64,000 nucleotides of DNA from Sequoia sempervirens (lineage: Eukaryota; Streptophyta; Pinopsida; Cupressales; Cupressaceae). The notes under the pieces are model-generated. The model did no database searches, was not told the DNA's origin, and worked only from the letters and a program-made list of their open reading frames with translations. Below, piece by piece: positions 35,727 to 48,540 of the stretch. How positions within the stretch are numbered: the first letter of the stretch is position 1; every line of letters starts with the position of its first letter. The position numbers and the translations under genes are program-made. Where the stretch lies: the NCBI GenBank assembly GCA_007258455.2, contig VDFB02270651.1, positions 488,788,905-488,852,904 on the forward strand, read 5' to 3'.

Positions 35727-36960
35727 TATAACATCTAAAAAATGTAGAAGAAAGGTTAAACAACACACAACAATGTGATCTAAGCTCTAAATGAAATCTA
35801 AGTTAAACAATAGAGAACAAAGGAAAGCTAAAACATTAATAAACTGAACAATCTCACCCAATATCTACATAATTCCATGTATAACCTTAATTTCCCTTCT
35901 CCATTTTGTCGTTGTAATATAATTTCCCTCAAATTTCTCTTGTGCAAGTATAGCCTATGATAGTGATTTAGCAAAACATTGAAGATTCAAGATAATTGCT
36001 CCAAAAGTCATATGATTTTGAGAGAGATTGGAATGATGAAGGAAAGATAAGTTTATAGAAAATTGATCATTCGAATGTAGGCCAAGATCGAAAGTTCGAC
36101 AAACAGTTGAGATCGACAGATTAGACATGCATTATGATAACTGTTAGTAGTGACATGAGTGATACAAATTAAAAATAGAAATAAAGATTAAATAAATGAT
36201 TTAATCTTCAAGTTTGGTATTCAAAAATAGATGAATAATCTTTGCATGAGAAAGATAAAGATGGATTAAAGAAATTTTCTATTCGAATGCATGCACAAGA
36301 TTTAATTAATTAAATGGAAATATTTAATTAATATGCATGTACATGCAATTGAGTCAAAACTAGATGACTGAATGATATGACAAAGAGATTACTTGTGAAA
36401 TCCACTCAGACACTAAATCCAGAGCTAACTAACCGAATTAAATAGATCTTTGATTCGAGTGAGAGTGAATACTTAGATAACTTACACAATTATTTAAATA
36501 TAGAAGAATGCGTTAAAATAGAATTTATGAATTAAATAATTCATTTAATTCAAGATTTGATATTTGAAGAATAATTAAATAAATAAGATTTATTTAATTA
36601 AGTGTTGAAGGTGTTAGATGAATAATTAAATAAATAAAGAATTTATTTAATTATAATTGGCATATGATAAAGGGTAAATTAAATAAGATTAATTAGTAAC
36701 AAAATTAAATAACAAACATTTATTTAATTAATCAGATAGAATAAAGAAAATGTGAATCAATTAAATAATTAAGATTATTTAATTAATAGAAGAATTAAAG
36801 TTAATGTGAATTAATCAAATAATTAGATTTATTTAATTAATAAAGAAATGAAGACTTTAGAGAATAATTAAATAATTGACATTATTTAATCATGACCATG
36901 AAGAATACGAATTATGAAGAAATTGAAGTCATAGGCTTAGACCATATTTTGGTGTCTACA
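35727..36960 (-). repeat. 3' LTR of element T
   Basis: Plus-strand edges are TATAACATCT (TG mutated to TA) and GGTGTCTACA. It matches 51772-52966 along its length with scattered substitutions and a net 39 bp difference, mostly near 36535-36600. The segment 36290-36900 is dense in TTAATTAAATAATT words in both orientations. Confidence 0.85.
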
Positions 36961-36973
36961 TTTTCCCCTCTTT
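36961..36973 (-). promoter_or_regulatory. Polypurine tract of element T
   Basis: Minus strand reads AAAGAGGGGAAAA directly before the 3' LTR start TGTAGACACC, the expected plus-strand primer of reverse transcription. Confidence 0.8.
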
Positions 36974-37106
36974 GATACAATGTCATTTCAGCATTGTATC
37001 AAAGAAAATCAATCAAAAATATGCCCCAGTAATGCCCCAGTGTAAAACAGGCAAAGGTATGCCCCCTTTGGAAAATTAACAAATTTTTGAAAATTTTCAA
37101 AAAAAA

Positions 37107-38608
37107 TTGGAAATAGTCTCGATTAGTCAAGTTGTTAGCCAGAAATGCAGTGGTACCATGCTCTTGATGGTATGGGCATGGGAACACATTTCCATCTTTC
37201 ACCCACCGCTAATGTTTGATGTGCAACATGGAGCACCTTATGCCTTTCATTATGCAGGGGCTAATACTCAGAACCATATGGAAGATACCATATACTTCAA
37301 ACATGCCATTGATACCATGGTACAGTTCACATGGAGACCATACTTGGGTTGTCCAGAGTGGTCAGATGAGGATGATCATTTTCCCTATTGCCGCCAGACA
37401 CAGTACCTAATTGGGAAGACTATTTGACATGTTCATATTATAGAGAGACATTTTTTAGATCGCGTGCTATGACAATTCAGAGAAGTGCAGGATGTGCCTA
37501 GGGGATGGGCAAAGTTTGTGAGGTCCTCGTGAGAGATCCCCCTATGGGGTGTAGAGATTCGAGTGGCCACTACCGAGGTAGATATTGATGCATTATAGGT
37601 AGTTTAGTGGGGATGGAGAGATGGTGTGGCTGATCTAGGTACCACAGAGGCTTATGATTAGTGGTGGGCCATTCATAGGTTGATATCCCTTACAGACCCA
37701 AATCAGGTTGTACAGATAGAGTGGCAAGGGACAGGACCGCAAAACAGGCATGGCAGATGTAGAGGTCAGAGAGGTGGAGGTGGTCATGGTGATGATGGAG
37801 ATGGTGGTGGAGGTGGTTGATGAGGTGGTGGGAGAGGGAGGAATGTACGGAGGGGATGAGGGCCACCATTATCACCTATTTGTGAGGAGGGATAGGAGGA
37901 GGAGGATGTGCACATTCCAGACATTAGCAGAGGTAGGGAGGAAGTGCATGTTGAGATTGGAAAAGATGAGGAGCGTCCTACAGAGGAGGAGGAAGAGATT
38001 GATTCCCTTGGCTTACTTGGTGCCTATTAGGATGATGATCAGGAGTGGGAGATTTGAGATAGGATTTTGGAGGAGTTAGAGGATGGGGATGATGGTGTGG
38101 AGAGGGTGAGACAGGTTGACATAGGGGCAATTGATCCCAAAGCGGCTATACTTCATGCCTAGGTTGCATCCTTGGAGGATAAGATGAGGGTCTTGATGTC
38201 TAAGTGAGATGTGTTATGGATGGAGAGGGACAAAGGCTTCATGGATAGAGATCAAGCCATAGCTCAAAGGCAAGAGACCGAGTACAGATTTATAGAGATT
38301 AGAGCTTTATGTACTAGGTTTGTAGCTGCATTTGCTAGAGAGTTAGTCAGAGCTGGGGAGAGGGCCACTTATTACCAAGATTTATATGAGACAACAGTTC
38401 CCCTAGAGAGACAGGCCCTGAGCTTTTCAAAGGCATACAGTGAGAGGTCCCATACTAGGACCCACTCCAGGATAGTTAGTATAAAGGGTATTGAGTAGCC
38501 ACGCATAGCTAGTCCATACGATAGGCCACATTTAGGTCACAGGTCATCAGAGTCTTGACATCATTCATCCACACACTCTAGTCATGATAGCAATGGTAGT
38601 TCAGGATA
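37107..38608 (+). pseudogene. Antisense ORF with plant mobile domain (PMD) in T
   Basis: Runs opposite to T, from near its 3' LTR toward integrase. The segment 37107-37427 contains MLLMVWAWEHISIFHP and FTWRPYLGCPEWSDEDDHFP, which I recognise as plant-mobile-domain sequence (PMD, also found in transposase-derived host proteins). The reading continues through stops with RHFLDRVL*QFREVQDVPRG and TTEVDIDAL (37440-37600), then a Gly/Asp/Glu-rich linker (37750-38080). A predicted coiled coil follows (38160-38460, with DRDQAIAQRQETEYRFIEIR). The N-terminal part of the domain is missing. Antisense ORFs with PMD similarity are known in Tat-group elements, so the context fits. At least eight stops make it non-functional here. 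Confidence 0.7.
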
Positions 38609-38710
38609 GGGACATTTCTTGATATGTACTGAGACATTGGATTATGATCATATAGCCTATGGGCTTCCCTATTTTTTGATACATTATGACATTGTGATGT
38701 GACACTTTTG

Positions 38711-39608
<898 letters not shown>

Positions 39609-39930
39609 AAAGATAGGTCATGAGACATCATCGCTCCTCTAAATCCTTCATGGGACATCCTTGAGGAAACTAGTAACATGGCTCAAAATAAAATTTAAAA
39701 GACAGTTGATAGACAACAGTCAAAGAAAATAGAATTTTGATACATCATTGCTTCTCTAAATCCTTCATGGGATATCCTTGAGAAAGCTAGTAACATAATT
39801 CCTATCATAAAATAAAAGATAGTCAACAGAGAATAGTCAAAGAAAATAGAATTGTGATACATCATTGCTTCTCTAAATCCTTCATGGGACATCCTTGAGA
39901 AAGCTAGTAATATAATTCCCATCATAAAGT
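39609..39930 (-). repeat. Three 117 bp tandem repeats in T 3' region
   Basis: The word ACATCAT(C/T)GCT(C/T)CTCTAAATCC starts at 39625, 39742 and 39859, an exact 117 bp period. Each is followed by CTTCATGGGA(C/T)ATCCTTGAG and AAAGAAAATAGAATT. It lies between integrase and the 3' LTR, where Tat/Ogre elements often carry satellite-like repeats. Confidence 0.85.
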
Positions 39931-41499
39931 CAAGTGAAATGATAAGATAAACAAGCCATAAAGTCAGAAAGCCAGTAATATATTTTCCAAAACTTGATTT
40001 TTTTGTTTGATTTGTTTTGATTGATAAAAGGATTGATTGATAGAGCCTGATTTCAGGAGATACACATACTGAATAAGAGTTTCAGTCTAGTTTCAATGTT
40101 ATGACTATCTACATAAGGCATGACAAAGCTTAGTTTCAAAAAGACATGTATCATATAAGACATTGAGTCTAATGCTATTGATGTGATAACCTATGTAAGG
40201 CTATGTTGATTTGATTGACATTGTCTAAATGCAAGGACTCATCCTGTATAAGACATAGATTGTGTTGTTGATATCGGTATTGAGGAAGGACTCATCCTGA
40301 ATAAGATACAGGTTGATTGTTTTGATGATGTTTGTTTCCAAGAAAGACACATCCTGTAGCAAACATTAGTTGATCTTTTTTAGTTGTTGCTTTGGCAATT
40401 TGTTTGATTTGACTTAGAGACATTGCTGAATTGTTCACCAGATTGATGCATGACTTGATATGATGTGTTGACAATTGCTTGTGTGTGATGAAAAACCCTA
40501 AAGTATTGACCTAGTACAGCCTCAAGGGCTCATTGATTAATGGCCTTTCCTACGTTATATATGCATAAACCTCATAGTTTGAATTGACTTTGACTGACAA
40601 GATTGACTACAAATAGAAGACATGTGTGATAGTGAATGTGATGAACTCTAATGGATTGACCTAGTGTAGCCTTAGGGGCTCATCGATTGCTGGCCTTGCC
40701 TACGGTATACATGCATAGAACTCATAGTTCAACATGATCAATGACCTTGTCACATAGACATATGGATTGAATCATGATTTTATACAGACAAACCTAAACG
40801 GACTAACCTAATGCCTTCAGGGCACATCAGCAGATGGCCTTGCCTACGTACAGTCGTAGAGTCAACGTAGTTCAAAAAACAACAAAGACTGACAAGTGTA
40901 ACTGACTCTGACTCTGTTTTTGAATTTTTGACATGTTTTGAATTTTTTGTCTTTTTGATGTTTTCTGATGTTTTTGTGCTTTCTTAGGTCATTTTGTGAT
41001 GTTTTCAGATTTTTCTATGGTGTTACATCTTCTAGATAACCAATGTAAGAACCAATATGACACATGTCAAATATTTTCCCCTAGTCGAGTATAAGACGAG
41101 TTGATTATGGATGGAATAAAATGGGGGATGTGAAATGCACTTGATGTTAATCATTCTAGGTTATGGGAAAGACTACCCTTATTACGAATGGTATGTGTAA
41201 GCGATGGATGGGAAAGATAAGTCATATGTATAGAGAAGTGGACTATGTACAAGGATGTTAGATTAGAATGACAGTAGACAAAGGAGCAGAGTCAACTACA
41301 CATGGCGCTTGTTTGCTAGGTTTTCACCATGGTACTTATCCAAAGTGCCACCGAAGTGGTTTTCACTATTAGACAATTTTTATTTTATTTTTTATGTTAC
41401 CAAGACACAAGTGTTTGCTAGGTTTTCGCCTTGGTAACGATTTTTTTGATTTTTGTGATTTTTTTCTATTTCTACTAGTTAAGACAAGGTTTTTAGAAG
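39931..41499 (-). repeat. Further tandem repeats and spacer downstream of T integrase
   Basis: Three copies of a unit of about 150 bp start near 40505, 40655 and 40802, with GACCTAGT, GGGCTCAT(T/C)GATT and GGCCTTGCCTACG words. A shorter repeat (AGGACTCATCCTG) occurs at about 40235 and 40292. 'GCTAGGTTTTC' recurs near 41315 and 41411. No gene is seen. Confidence 0.65.
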
Positions 41500-42924
41500 C
41501 TATGCGTAGAACTTATTTAGATGAATACTATTGATTGGAAAGGACAATGGTTCCCCTTCAAGAGTAGAGAGTTGATATGCTCTTGATCCAAAGGCTTCTA
41601 TAACAATATACGGTCCTAACTAGTTAGGTTCAAACTTTCCTGGTTTCTCTCTATTTGCTTGATTCTTTGGGTTCTAAATTAAGACCAACTCACCAATGTC
41701 AAATTTTATGTTCAAAACCTTCCCATTATAGCTATGACGAAGGCAATTCTGATATGCTTGGAGATGGTCTAGTGCCTTCTATCTTTGCTCATCTAGGAAT
41801 TCTAGCTCATGGAGTCTCAATACTCGGTACTCTTCATCATCAATGTTCCCTTTCAATGATACCCTCAGGGAAGGAATCTCAACCTCAATAGGAAGAATGG
41901 CTTCAGAACCAAATACCAGTGAATAGGGAGTGGTATCAATGGGAGTACATATACTTGTGCGATAAGCCCATAAGGTGGAATTAAGCTATAAATTGCAATC
42001 ACGACTAGTATCATTGACAGTCTTGAGGATTCTAATGATAGTTTTGTTAGATGCCTCTACTTGGTTGTTACCTTGTAGGTAGTATGGAGTGGAAAAGTGA
42101 TGTTTGATATGAAATTCATCACAAAGATGGTAGACTTTGTGATTCTTAAATGGGTGGCCATTATCTATGATTATGGATTAAGGGACACCATACCAAAAAA
42201 TAATATAGTTCAAGATAAACCTAGACATCTATGTGTCAGTACTATATGTCATAGGAATAGCCTCAATCCACTTTGTAAAATACTCAGTGGCAATGATGAT
42301 GAATTTGTGGCCATTAGATGATGTGGGATGGATATTACCTATTAGGTTGAGTCCCCATTGGGAAAAGGGCCATGGTGACTTTATAGGATGGAGCTCCTGT
42401 GTTGGTGCATGTATCAAGTCTCCATGAACTTGGCATTGGTGACATTTCTTTACAAAAATATATGAGTCATTTTCCATAGTAGGCCAATAATAACCCAGTC
42501 CCATAATCTTTTTAGCTAAGGTAGGACCACTAGAATGGGAACCAAATATACCCACATGCACCCCCCACAAGGATGCTTGTGCTTCATTAGAATAAAGAAA
42601 TCTCAGTAGGGTATTATCTAAGGCACATCTATATAGGGTATCTTTGATGATGGTGTATTTGGTTGACTTACGAAGGAATATCCTACGTTGGTTGTTTGAC
42701 AAGCCAGTGGGTATGATTTTGGCATGGAGGTAGTCATAGATTTCTTTATACCATGGGGAACCGGGACCAACAATGTCACATACCATCTTAGAATCTGGGA
42801 TATTGTAGGTTGGGACCAAAAGTTGTTCTACCAAGAACTCAAATGTAGGAATCTTGCTAGGAATGTCTAGAAGTGATGTAATTGTAGCCATGGTGTCTCC
42901 TGCCCTATTTAAAATATGAGGCAT
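41500..42924 (-). pseudogene. Integrase of element T
   Basis: Inserts the cDNA into the genome. The N-terminal zinc-binding module is visible as VHVGIFGSHSSG and CHQC (about 42440-42560). In the catalytic core the first Asp is replaced: WGLNLIG, with an Asn codon at 42346-42348. The second Asp is present (IIIDNGHPFKN, about 42150-42180), as is the Glu (STPYYLQGNNQVEASNKTI, about 42030-42090). WAYRTS and the C-terminal part (GELVL, then KFEPN*LGPYIVIEAFGSRA) run to a stop at 41500-41502. Three or more stops interrupt it, for example after RDCNL. It is close to complete in length. Archaeal RNase H lies just upstream. Confidence 0.85.
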
Positions 42925-42929
42925 CTAAT

Positions 42930-43330
42930 GAAATTTGACCTTATCAAAGTACTCCTTAAAGCTATCATCCATGCATTTGTATGGAGCAAGCTTCTCATCT
43001 TAGTCTCATAATCATCATTTACTTGTCTAATTACTTGTTGAGAATCACCATATACTTGTAGGTTCTTAATTTTCCACTTGACTGATATGTGTAACCTTGT
43101 CACTAGAGCCTCATACTCTACTATGTTGTTAGTACATGGGAATGCAATATTGAATGACTTGGGGATGGAATCATCCCATGGTGTGATAAATAGTATACCA
43201 ACCCCTGAGCCATGATTTGTATGTGAGCAATCAAAGTACAATTTCCATTTTGTGTTTGTGTCAATTGTGAATATAAATTCATCAGGAAAGTATGCAACTA
43301 ATGGGTGATCTGCTTGTATTGTTATGTTGG
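42930..43330 (-). pseudogene. Archaeal-type second RNase H (aRNH) of element T
   Basis: Extra RNase H typical of the plant Tat group, lying between the normal RNase H and integrase. It reads LYFDCSHTNHGSGVGI, PCTNNIVEYEALVTRL and NLQVYGDSQQVIRQVN (42909-43241). After a frame change it continues FKEYFDKVKFH*MPHILNRA to AGDTMAT. The four acidic positions expected for catalysis (FD, EYEA, GDS, GDTMA) are all readable. A stop (D*LANIT) separates it from the upstream RNase H, and a frameshift breaks its end. It would remove RNA from hybrids during reverse transcription. Confidence 0.8.
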
Positions 43331-43334
43331 CTAA

Positions 43335-43886
43335 CTAATCAATGATGATTTGTCCTTTAATAGAATTTATCTCTACACAATGGATATAAAACTCACCAAG
43401 TATCATAAACCATTTGGCTAGTCGTCTTGTTAATGTTGCTTTGCTTAAAAGATATTTCAAAGGATCTATTTTGGCAATCAATATTGTTTGATAGTTTAGC
43501 ATATAGTGCCTTAGTTTTTTAGTAGCAAATACTACCACAAGATAGGAATGCTCAATTGTACTATAGTTGAGCTCATAACCTACCAAAGTTTGACTGATAT
43601 AATATGTTTCCCTTTCATGACCTTCATCGTCATTCTGTGAAAGCAATGCTCTAAGTGATGAATGGGTTTGTGTAATATAAAGAATCAATGATCTTCCTTC
43701 AACAAGTGGCATTAAGACTTGTGGTGTGATTAGATATTCTTTAATTAGTGGAAAATCCTCTCCGCACCTAATTTTCCATGGAAAGGGTACCCCTTTCTTA
43801 AGTAAATGTTGAAAATGATGTGTCTTATCTGTTAAATGCCTTATAAATCTTCTGATGGATTGCAGTCTTCCTTGTAATGTCCTTAG
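43335..43886 (-). pseudogene. RNase H of element T
   Basis: Follows RT in the same polyprotein after one stop (NVS*LRTLQG, a likely Gln to stop change at about 43885). Readable parts are PLVEGRSLILYITQTHSSLR (from 43712), then QTLVGYELNYSTIEHSYLVV and KLRHYMLNYQTILI. These match the RNase H-like domain linked to gypsy RT. It ends at a stop after GQIIID. Confidence 0.75.
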
Positions 43887-44576
43887 CTAACTGACATTAG
43901 TTGGTGGAGGCATGCCTATGATTTCTTTTACCTTGGTTGGATCCACTTCAATGCCTTGTCTGGAAATGATACAGCCCAAAAGATTTCCTAGCTTTACTCC
44001 AAAAAAACATTTCTTGGGATTGAGTCTCATTTTATACTTCTCCAGCCTCTGAAATATCTTGTCTAAAACTTGTAAATGTTTTTCCCTTGTCTTAGATTTA
44101 ACTATAAGGTCATCAACATAATCCTCCATAAGAGTGTGTATTATATCATGAAAAATTATGGTCATGGCACAATGATAGGTTGCTCCAACATTCTTGAGTT
44201 TGAAGGGAATAACATTCCAATAATACATTCCCCAAGGAGAAGTGAAAGCTATCTTAGGATGGTCTTCAGATGAAATTCTGATATGATTATACCCTGAAAA
44301 TTCATCCATAAGGGACAACATTTCGTACCCTATTGTAATTTCTACTATCATGTCTATGTTAGGAAAAGGGAATTCATCCTTAGGACAAGCCTTGTTGATA
44401 TCTGTAAAATCGGTGCAAATGTGGATGCCCCCTGTTGGCTTAGTGACTAGTACAAGATTGGAAATCCAATTGGCATAGTTGATTGATCTAATGAAACCAA
44501 CATCTAATATTTTCTTGAGTTCTTCCTTGACTAGTAAAGTAATTTCTGGGTGCATTTTCCTCAATTTTTGTTTCAC
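43887..44576 (-). pseudogene. Reverse transcriptase of element T
   Basis: Copies the element RNA into DNA. A 230-codon open segment covers the fingers and palm: LVLVTKPTGGIHICTDFTDI, the catalytic Asp in SLMDEFSGYNHIRI, and the YVDDLIVKS box (codons at 44109-44120), then the NPKKCFFGVKLGNLLGCIIS end. The catalytic Asp residues are intact. The conserved G in 'PFGLKNAGATYQR' is changed (PFKLKNVGATYHC). This is the best preserved coding segment in the window, but it is flanked by stops, so the polyprotein is dead. Confidence 0.9.
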
Positions 44577-45355
44577 TAGTTTGACTTTTTAATTTTTCAT
44601 TGTCTAAAGGCACCTTTTGGTTTTCACCTAGAGACTCGTCCTTTTTATATTTTTTATTCTTTTTCTCATTTTTGCAACTGGAGGGTTGAACAGATTCCCC
44701 AAAATATGCTTTGTTGTCCAAGTCAATAGTAAAACCAGCCTTATGATCACCCTAGGTATGCCTTCTCGTAATCCCAGGAACTTAGCAATTGCTTTGTTGT
44801 TCTAAAAAATGTCTAAGACGGGTGGGTCTTGTTGATACCAATCAATGAGTTGGGGATAAACTAAGGGCATGTCATCGCCAGAGTTATCAAAGTTTAACGG
44901 AGTCAAGGTAAGGATTGAGTTGTTCATATGGCCACAAAATTCTTATACTAAGTCCTATTTTCTCTTTGGTTTAGATCTAGGTGGATTAAGAGGTGGGCCT
45001 AATGCCAAGGTTTGGTTATCTGAAATAGATGTATCAGGTTGCCAAGAGGTAGGATCAAGTAATTCCCAATAGTAATGTTTAAACCATTACTCTTTTGTCA
45101 TATTCTTTGGTGGACAAGAATTCAAGGGATTTTGTGAGGATCTCAAAATTGAGTCAAGTTCTCCAAATAGCTTGTCAAGGTCCATGGAAGAGCTAGGGGA
45201 TAGGGAATCCCACTCATATTTGTTTGAGTTGGGGGAGTCACAATGGTGTTGGTCAGATGGTTCGTGAGATGTTTCAATATCTTCTAAAGCACTTACTTCA
45301 TCGATTAAGGGTGATGTGATACTAGTAACATGATGTAGAGGGTATGGGACTTTTG
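44577..45355 (-). pseudogene. Linker upstream of T reverse transcriptase
   Basis: Coding remnant with DMPLVYPQLIDWYQQDPPVL and NNKAIAKFLGLREGIP (about 44770-44880), an acidic Ser-rich part (about 45110-45330) and a Lys-rich part (44590-44700). Such linkers lie between protease and RT in Tat-group elements. Stops interrupt it. Confidence 0.55.
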
Positions 45356-46740
45356 AAGGAACACAAAGATTTCAAGGATTACAGTGATGCAATCTCTAAC
45401 CCTCTTCTAGGCACCCTGATAGAGACAAGCCTCAAAGGTCCACTTGTGACTTAAAAACTTCCCTTATGGTTCCAAACCATTTGAATACTCTTAAAAGACT
45501 TAATCAAACTTGACTTGATTTTTTTCAAAGACCCAAACCTCTGACTTAAACAAAAATCCACCTTTCCACCATGACTAGACTTCTAGCCCAACTAGGCCTC
45601 CAACACCTATTTTTTTGACTTTTCTCTCAACTTTTCCAAAGTACTCCTCAATCTAATGACTGAATCAGATGTGGTTTATGATCCTACACAACATGTCCAA
45701 ACCTTTATGGCACTTGTTTTTTTATCAAACCTACCAAAATATGTTGTTTCCTCAAATCTAAGGCCTAATTAGCCCTCTTTTTCAAAGAAACCCCTCTCTA
45801 AACTTATCCCCTAACCATGAAACTTTGAAAAGTTACTTAAAATGTTTTCAAACCAAATATTTTAAAGGTCTTAGTCTTCTATGACACCGTTAAGACCCTC
45901 AAACACAAAACCCTCAATAAATGGCTCCAAAACTAGGGCTTTTTAGTTACCAACCTTTCAAACACTTCCAAAACCTTTTCTTTGACTTTTCACCATTATA
46001 TCAACATATGTAAACACCTTCAACTCAAAATCATACCCATTATTAAGGTATATCTCCTACTGCTATACCTTAGACTCCATTTTCATGCTCTTTCCACTAT
46101 CAAACTTCGGTGTACACCCTAGAATTCCTTTTTCCTACACATTAGCTTGTTAGATTTTTATTATACATGTTAGAAGAGATCCATTTCATAGGTTACAACA
46201 TTATTCATTCATGAAATGGATCAAACATCCATAAAAACTCTCAAAACTAGTGAAAATTTTGTACTTTCTTGAGGACAGTCAACAATATAACATAAGAAAC
46301 TGATTCCTAACATTATTTAGGTCATTCAAAAGGTTAAATACATGTAAATACAAGTTATTAAACCATCCAAATGATCTTATATTCAATGTAAATAAATAGT
46401 TCATCAAAAGAACACAAGAAAATGCAAAAAGACTAAAGTTTTTTTGTTGATTTCCTGGAGCAGTCCGTAGAAAAACAGTGGCAGCCACCCAACCTCTATA
46501 CAAATGCTTTATACAGGATTATAGACTCATCCCACAACTACTCAAACTATTTGGATTGGTTTTTATTACATAATTATTTCCTAAACTCCTAAAACTCACT
46601 TTCCTACCCAAAGTTAGATTTCAAAAATTTGAATTTCCAACATTGCAATTTATTAACTCCTAGTAACTAAAGCTTTATAAATCTTATTACATATCATTAT
46701 TCAACCTTATTTAACCTAATTAAAACATTATATGCCTATT
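45356..46740 (-). other. 1.4 kb non-coding gap between G-patch and RT of T (intron or insertion)
   Basis: Coding sequence stops near 46740 (NNNVLGV) and resumes near 45355. The gap is T/A-rich with no domain. Its 3' side (minus strand) has TTGTGTTCCTTCAAAAG before coding resumes, which could be an acceptor site. Ogre elements have an intron in this part of pol, so an intron is possible. An inserted solo LTR is the alternative. Confidence 0.35.
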
Positions 46741-47276
46741 TAAACTCCTAGAACATTATTGTTCCATTTACAAATCAATTTGGTCCTATGGTCCTTATGA
46801 GGACCCTTAGGACTTTTGATCTTCCTATTACACTCATCCATGCCAAATGCCATTATAGGCTTCAAAATGCTATAATTGATCCTCTGGAAAGGTTTATAGG
46901 TCTTCACGACCCTTGAAACCTCTTGGAACTTGAAGTGTTCCTTAGAGAGTTTGGGTACCCTTGCACCAGAACACCAATCTGAATCTGTTGAAACCCAAGC
47001 CCTAAACCTTTTGGACATAGAGAAACAAAGATTGGTTCAATCCTCCCATCTTGATTTAAGCCTAAACCACTATGTCCATTATGTCCCTTGCTCCGCATGA
47101 TTGTGAAACCTTTGTGATATATATTTGTAGGAATGTGAGCAAGTGAGAGGTTCTTCATTATCTTGCCTACATAGCCAGGAAATGACATCTTTTGTATTTA
47201 CAGTTTCTTTGCTTAATTCTCCCCATTTAGTGAAAGTTGTTGTGGGAGTAATGTGTATAGTGACCATAGATAAAAC
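46741..47276 (-). pseudogene. G-patch segment of element T
   Basis: The G-patch motif reads MRSKGHNGHSGLGLNQDGRI and ends KGLGLGF (46991-47098 on the minus strand), matching the glycine pattern of G-patch domains that follow the protease in many Tat elements. It continues as a basic stretch (SPKGPHKDHRTK) to about 46740. G-patch proteins often bind RNA or protease partners; the role here is unknown. Confidence 0.7.
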
Positions 47277-47658
47277 ATATGACTTAGGAGGAATCAAAGG
47301 GCTAACACAATAAGATTTCTTCATGTAATATTCTCCATAACCCTTGTCTTGGATCTCAACCCTAGGAGTGGTAGGAAATGAAGGTGAAATAGATGTTTGA
47401 GTGAAAGTGGATGGATCTACATAGTGAGATGAATTGGACAATGAAGCCTCTTCAAATGACATCTTATTTGGTGTAGGTAAACCATATGACTTAGGAGGAA
47501 TCAAATGGATAATGCAATAATATTTCTTTATGTAATATTCTCCACAACCCTTGTCTTGGATCTCAACCCTAGGAGTGGTAGGAAATGAAGGTGAAATAGA
47601 TGTTTGAGTGAGAGTGGATGGATCTACATAGTGAGATGAATTGGACAATGAAGCCTCT
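47277..47658 (-). repeat. 207 bp direct duplication within T polyprotein
   Basis: The words GACTTAGGAGGAATCAAA and CTTGTCTTGGATCTCAACCC recur with an offset of 207 bp (47281 and 47488). The encoded repeat contains TQTSISPSFPTTPRVEIQDK twice. The frame is kept because 207 is a multiple of three. Confidence 0.9.
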
Positions 47659-47699
47659 TTATTTACTAGCACTTTTCATTGGGGTATCTCTTTTAGATT

Positions 47700-48540
47700 G
47701 GTGCAATATTGGAATGGATCTGGGTCACCATTTGTAGTTATTTAAGTGCCATTGTAAGGGAATTTGAGACATTGATGATATGTGGAAGGGACTACCTTCA
47801 TGGCATGAATCCATGGTCTAGCTAGTAGAAGGTTGTATGGAAGGGTGAGATCCAAGCCCTAGAATTTCATTTCCATTACTATAGGACCAATTCAGATAGG
47901 AAGCATGACCACCCCCTTTGATTTTCATTCCTCATCATCATAAGCTTTAATGACAATAATTTTAGTTATGTCTACGCATGCTTCTGAGAAACCTAATGCC
48001 TTAATTAGTTTTAAAATGCATAGATTTAACCCTGCTCCTCCGTCTACCAAAACTCGTCTAACTTTGGTGCCATCAACAAGGAATTCAAGATGTAAAAGGC
48101 ATTATGATTTGTCTTTTCCTTTGCATAGTCTTGTTCAAAAAATGTGGCATGATGATTATTGCTCAATTAGCCCACCATTTCCTGGAAATGATTAACATCA
48201 AGATCATTTGGGACAGTGGTGTTTTGTAAAGATTTATCTAAAATGGATCGATGCTTAGGGGATATATGCAACATGTCCAAGATTGAGATTTTGGCTAGGG
48301 TCTTCTCGAATTGGTCAAGTAGGTTATATTGTGAATTGGAAGGGTGTATTTTTTTCTATGATGTAGGACCTTGGATGGTGATCTTAGTATGATGAGTATT
48401 GAAAACAAACTCAGGAGTTGTATTTATGGTAATGGTATTCATATTCTCATCGATGGCGTGAAGGTGATTAATGGTTTTGCCACTATTATAATCATGCTTG
48501 ATATTTGCATAGTTGGCTAACATATTGGTCTTGGTACTCA
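47700..48540 (-). pseudogene. Retropepsin (aspartic protease) of element T
   Basis: The active site reads RRVLVDGGAGLNLC, with VDGGA at 48033-48047, an accepted plant gypsy variant. The C-terminal block is [20 protein letters not shown] and then [11 protein letters not shown] (about 47755-47850). Four stops lie between (DEE*KS, PI*IG, KF*GL, GT*IT). The upstream part (48110-48540) is a linker from gag. It processes the gag-pol polyprotein in intact relatives. Confidence 0.8.
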
